Position numbers and translations under genes: made by a program
From: Hallerella sp963597395
Lineage (GTDB): Bacteria; Fibrobacterota; Fibrobacteria; Fibrobacterales; Fibrobacteraceae
NCBI GenBank assembly: GCA_963597395.1
Contig: CAVBPX010000017.1
Location: forward strand, 1 to 40,733
DNA length: 40,733 bases
Direction of reading: 5' to 3'
Notes under the pieces: generated by a model
The model's database searches: none
Seen by the model: only the letters and a program-made list of their open reading frames with translations
Told to the model about the DNA's origin: nothing
Shown: piece by piece, positions 39,162 to 40,733 of the stretch
Layout: the number at the start of each line of letters is the position of its first letter
Position numbering within the stretch: the stretch's first letter is position 1

Positions 39162-39626
39162 ATGAACCCGGAATTCATCAAACATTCCATCGAACTTGCC
39201 ACAAAAAGCGTTGCCGAATCGGGCGGCCCTTTCGGAGCGGTCATCGTCAAGGACGGAAAGGTTCTCGCCGAGGCTTCGAACACCGTCACGCGAGACATGG
39301 ATCCGTCCGCCCACGCCGAGGTCAACGCCATCCGCAAGGCGTGCAAGACTCTAAAGACCCACAGCCTTTTGGGCGCAGAAATCTACTGTTCGTGCGAACC
39401 GTGCCCCATGTGCCTCGCCGCCATCTACTGGGCGCGCATCGGAAAAATCCACTTCGCGGCGAGCCGCTTTGACGCAAAAGCGGCCGGTTTCGACGACGAA
39501 ACGCTCTACTCCGAACTCGAAAAACCGATAAATTGTCGGAACATCCCGACCGAACACGTCGAACTTCCCGAATCCGCGGCACCGTTCACCGCCTGGAAAA
39601 ACAAAAAGGACAAGGTAGAATACTGA
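39162..39626 (+). CDS. guaD: Guanine deaminase-type zinc nucleobase/nucleoside deaminase
   Basis: 154 residues of the cytidine-deaminase fold. The zinc ligands are H51 (with the catalytic E53, in SAHAEVNAIRKAC) and C81/C84 (CEPCPMC). The whole sequence follows Bacillus-type guanine deaminase: GGPFGAVIVKDGK, AIYWARIGKIHFAA, AAGFDDETLYSEL and the terminal PFTAWKN. It turns guanine into xanthine plus ammonia. It overlaps mqnE by 1 nt, so a substrate related to aminofutalosine cannot be excluded. No close tRNA-adenosine deaminase features. Confidence 0.88.
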   Translation: MNPEFIKHSIELATKSVAESGGPFGAVIVKDGKVLAEASNTVTRDMDPSAHAEVNAIRKACKTLKTHSLLGAEIYCSCEPCPMCLAAIYWARIGKIHFAASRFDAKAAGFDDETLYSELEKPINCRNIPTEHVELPESAAPFTAWKNKKDKVEY

Positions 39627-40669
39627 TGCGCATTTCCGAAAAAGAAGCCCTGGAACTTTTCAAAACGCCCCTGGATGAACTGTGCCTTTTGGCGAACGCC
39701 GAAAAGGAAGCGCGCCACGGGAAAAACATTTACTGGGTCAACAACCGGCAAATCAACTATACGAACGTCTGCGTCCTGCACTGCTCCTTTTGCGCATTTT
39801 CCAAAATCCGCAAGACCGATGCGAACGCCTACGACTGGACGCTCGAACAAATCGAAGCGAAGGCCCGTGCCGCTGTCGAAAACGGCGCCAAGGAGCTTCA
39901 CATCGTGGGAGGTCTTCACCCCGACCATCCCTTCGAATACTACATCCAAATGCTCTCGGAACTTCGCAAAAGGTTTCCCGGCGTAAACCTCAAGGCGTTT
40001 ACCGCCGTCGAAATTTGCCACTTCGCAAAACTTTCGGGAAGGCCCGTCAAGAGCATTCTCCTCGACCTGAAAGCCGCGGGCCTCGACGCTCTCCCGGGCG
40101 GCGGCGCGGAACTTCTCGGCGAAGAGATCCGCCAAAAAATTTGCGGCAAAAAGGAAACCGGAAAGGAATGGCTCGAAGTACACCGCGAGGCGCACAAAAT
40201 GGGTATTCCCACCAACGCGACCATGCTCTTTGGGCACATCGAACGCCTCGAGGACCGCATCGAACATCTTTCGCTTCTTCGAAACCTCCAGGACGAAGCG
40301 ACGGGATTCTTTGCCTTCATCCCGCTCGTCTATCACCCCGAAAACACGCCGCTCGGCCACAAGGTCAAAACGAAAACGTCCGAAGAGGACGTTCTCCGCA
40401 CGATTGCCGTTTCAAGGCTCTTCCTCGACAACTTTCCGCACATCAAGGCCTACTGGATCCAGACGGGAATCCCGACCGCGTTAAAGGCTCTCCACGCCGG
40501 AGCCTCGGACATGGACGGAACCATCATGGAAGAAAAGATTACGCACGCCGCGGGAGCCGAAACGGAAACGGGCATGAACCCGGAAAAAATGCGGAACCTC
40601 GTCCTCGGCGAGAATCTCACACCTGTCGAACGCGACGCCCTCTACGACGTCATCTCCGTCGGCAAATAG
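39626..40669 (+). CDS. mqnE: Aminofutalosine synthase MqnE
   Basis: Radical SAM enzyme of the futalosine route to menaquinone; joins 3-(1-carboxyvinyloxy)benzoate with SAM-derived adenosyl radical to give aminofutalosine. 347 residues. The 4Fe-4S cysteines are C49-x3-C53-x2-C56. MqnE-specific segments include HIVGGLHPDHPFEYYIQML, KAFTAVEICHFAKLSG, LPGGGAELL, NATMLFGHIE and the C-terminal SDMDGTIMEEKITHAAGAET. ATG shares bases with the guaD stop (TGATG). It implies that this organism makes menaquinone by the futalosine pathway. No terminator is seen before the window ends. Confidence 0.95.
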   Translation: MRISEKEALELFKTPLDELCLLANAEKEARHGKNIYWVNNRQINYTNVCVLHCSFCAFSKIRKTDANAYDWTLEQIEAKARAAVENGAKELHIVGGLHPDHPFEYYIQMLSELRKRFPGVNLKAFTAVEICHFAKLSGRPVKSILLDLKAAGLDALPGGGAELLGEEIRQKICGKKETGKEWLEVHREAHKMGIPTNATMLFGHIERLEDRIEHLSLLRNLQDEATGFFAFIPLVYHPENTPLGHKVKTKTSEEDVLRTIAVSRLFLDNFPHIKAYWIQTGIPTALKALHAGASDMDGTIMEEKITHAAGAETETGMNPEKMRNLVLGENLTPVERDALYDVISVGK

Positions 40670-40698
40670 GCGCACACCGTCATCCTGGAGGGATGTTC

Positions 40699-40726
40699 AG
40701 AGCTTAGAGCTTGGAACTTAGGTGAG
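40699..40726. repeat. Start of a 7-bp tandem repeat tract
   Basis: AGAGCTT, AGAGCTT, GGAACTT then AGGTGAG: imperfect heptad units just after mqnE, cut by the window end. The copy number beyond is not visible. Confidence 0.4.
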
Positions 40727-40733
40727 GGTGGAG

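Noticed and set aside
1..40733. CRISPR array, tRNA, rRNA, insertion sequence or prophage
   Set aside because: No regularly spaced repeats, cloverleaf, rRNA signature, transposase or integrase was seen on either strand.

Overview
The window reads as chromosomal DNA of a rumen/gut-type Fibrobacter or close relative (phylum Fibrobacterota). Pointers to this are: a type III glutamine synthetase; secreted proteins with poly-serine linkers, tandem DUF4859-like modules and T9SS-like C-terminal tails; a large two-helix pectate-lyase-fold protein; the futalosine menaquinone enzyme MqnE; lipid A synthesis (LpxD); and a diderm TonB/ExbB/ExbD machine. Most genes are fairly GC-rich (one 60-nt sample at 33001 is 58% G+C). 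Two small islets are much more AT-rich (about 36-38% in samples counted by hand). The genus is an inference; there is no rRNA in the window.

Layout. 1-6.7 kb: argF, a secreted beta-helix protein plus a Ser-rich lipoprotein, and a stand-alone rpsD with its own promoter, structured leader and terminator. 6.7-13.6 kb (minus strand): an ankyrin lipoprotein, then a tightly packed energy-transduction operon (DUF3450-like, TtpC-like long ExbB, ExbB, ExbD, TonB, TPR protein, helical hypothetical). 13.7-18.5 kb (plus): outer-membrane barrel, UDP-glucuronate epimerase, hslO, thrH, rlmI and a small membrane protein. 18.5-21.9 kb (minus): glnN behind a textbook sigma-54 promoter, and an M29 aminopeptidase. 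21.9-22.7 kb: AT-rich islet with a HEPN protein overlapping a BolA/IbaG-like small protein. 22.7-26.0 kb (minus): an Fe-S F420-hydrogenase-beta-family protein carrying a perfect 37-bp palindrome inside its gene, and mnmG. 26.0-28.2 kb (plus): trpB-trpA behind a complete transcription attenuator with a 14-residue leader peptide containing tandem Trp codons. 28.2-31.1 kb (minus): lipoprotein, lipid kinase, lpxD. 31.1-34.4 kb (plus): YihY-family membrane protein and a shortened UvrA-like ATPase. 34.4-36.0 kb: AT-rich three-gene operon, DUF3990 (ADP-ribosyltransferase-like) - unknown protein - NADAR. 36-40.7 kb: a secreted HExxH protein with DUF4859-like repeats, then guaD-mqnE.

The best candidates for undescribed biology are the DUF3990/unknown/NADAR operon (a putative ADP-ribosylation toxin with a de-ADP-ribosylating NADAR partner) and the HEPN + BolA-like pair (a putative RNase toxin with a non-classical partner). 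On the regulatory side, the trp attenuator, the sigma-54 glnN promoter and a recurring TTGC(N)-17-TATATT/TATTTT promoter placed only 6-7 nt before several start codons (suggesting leaderless mRNAs) are directly visible. Start sites were re-chosen for many genes from ribosome-binding sites, signal peptides and the ends of upstream genes, including TTG starts for tonB and the TPR gene and GTG for glnN. No tRNA, rRNA, insertion sequence, prophage or CRISPR array was found.
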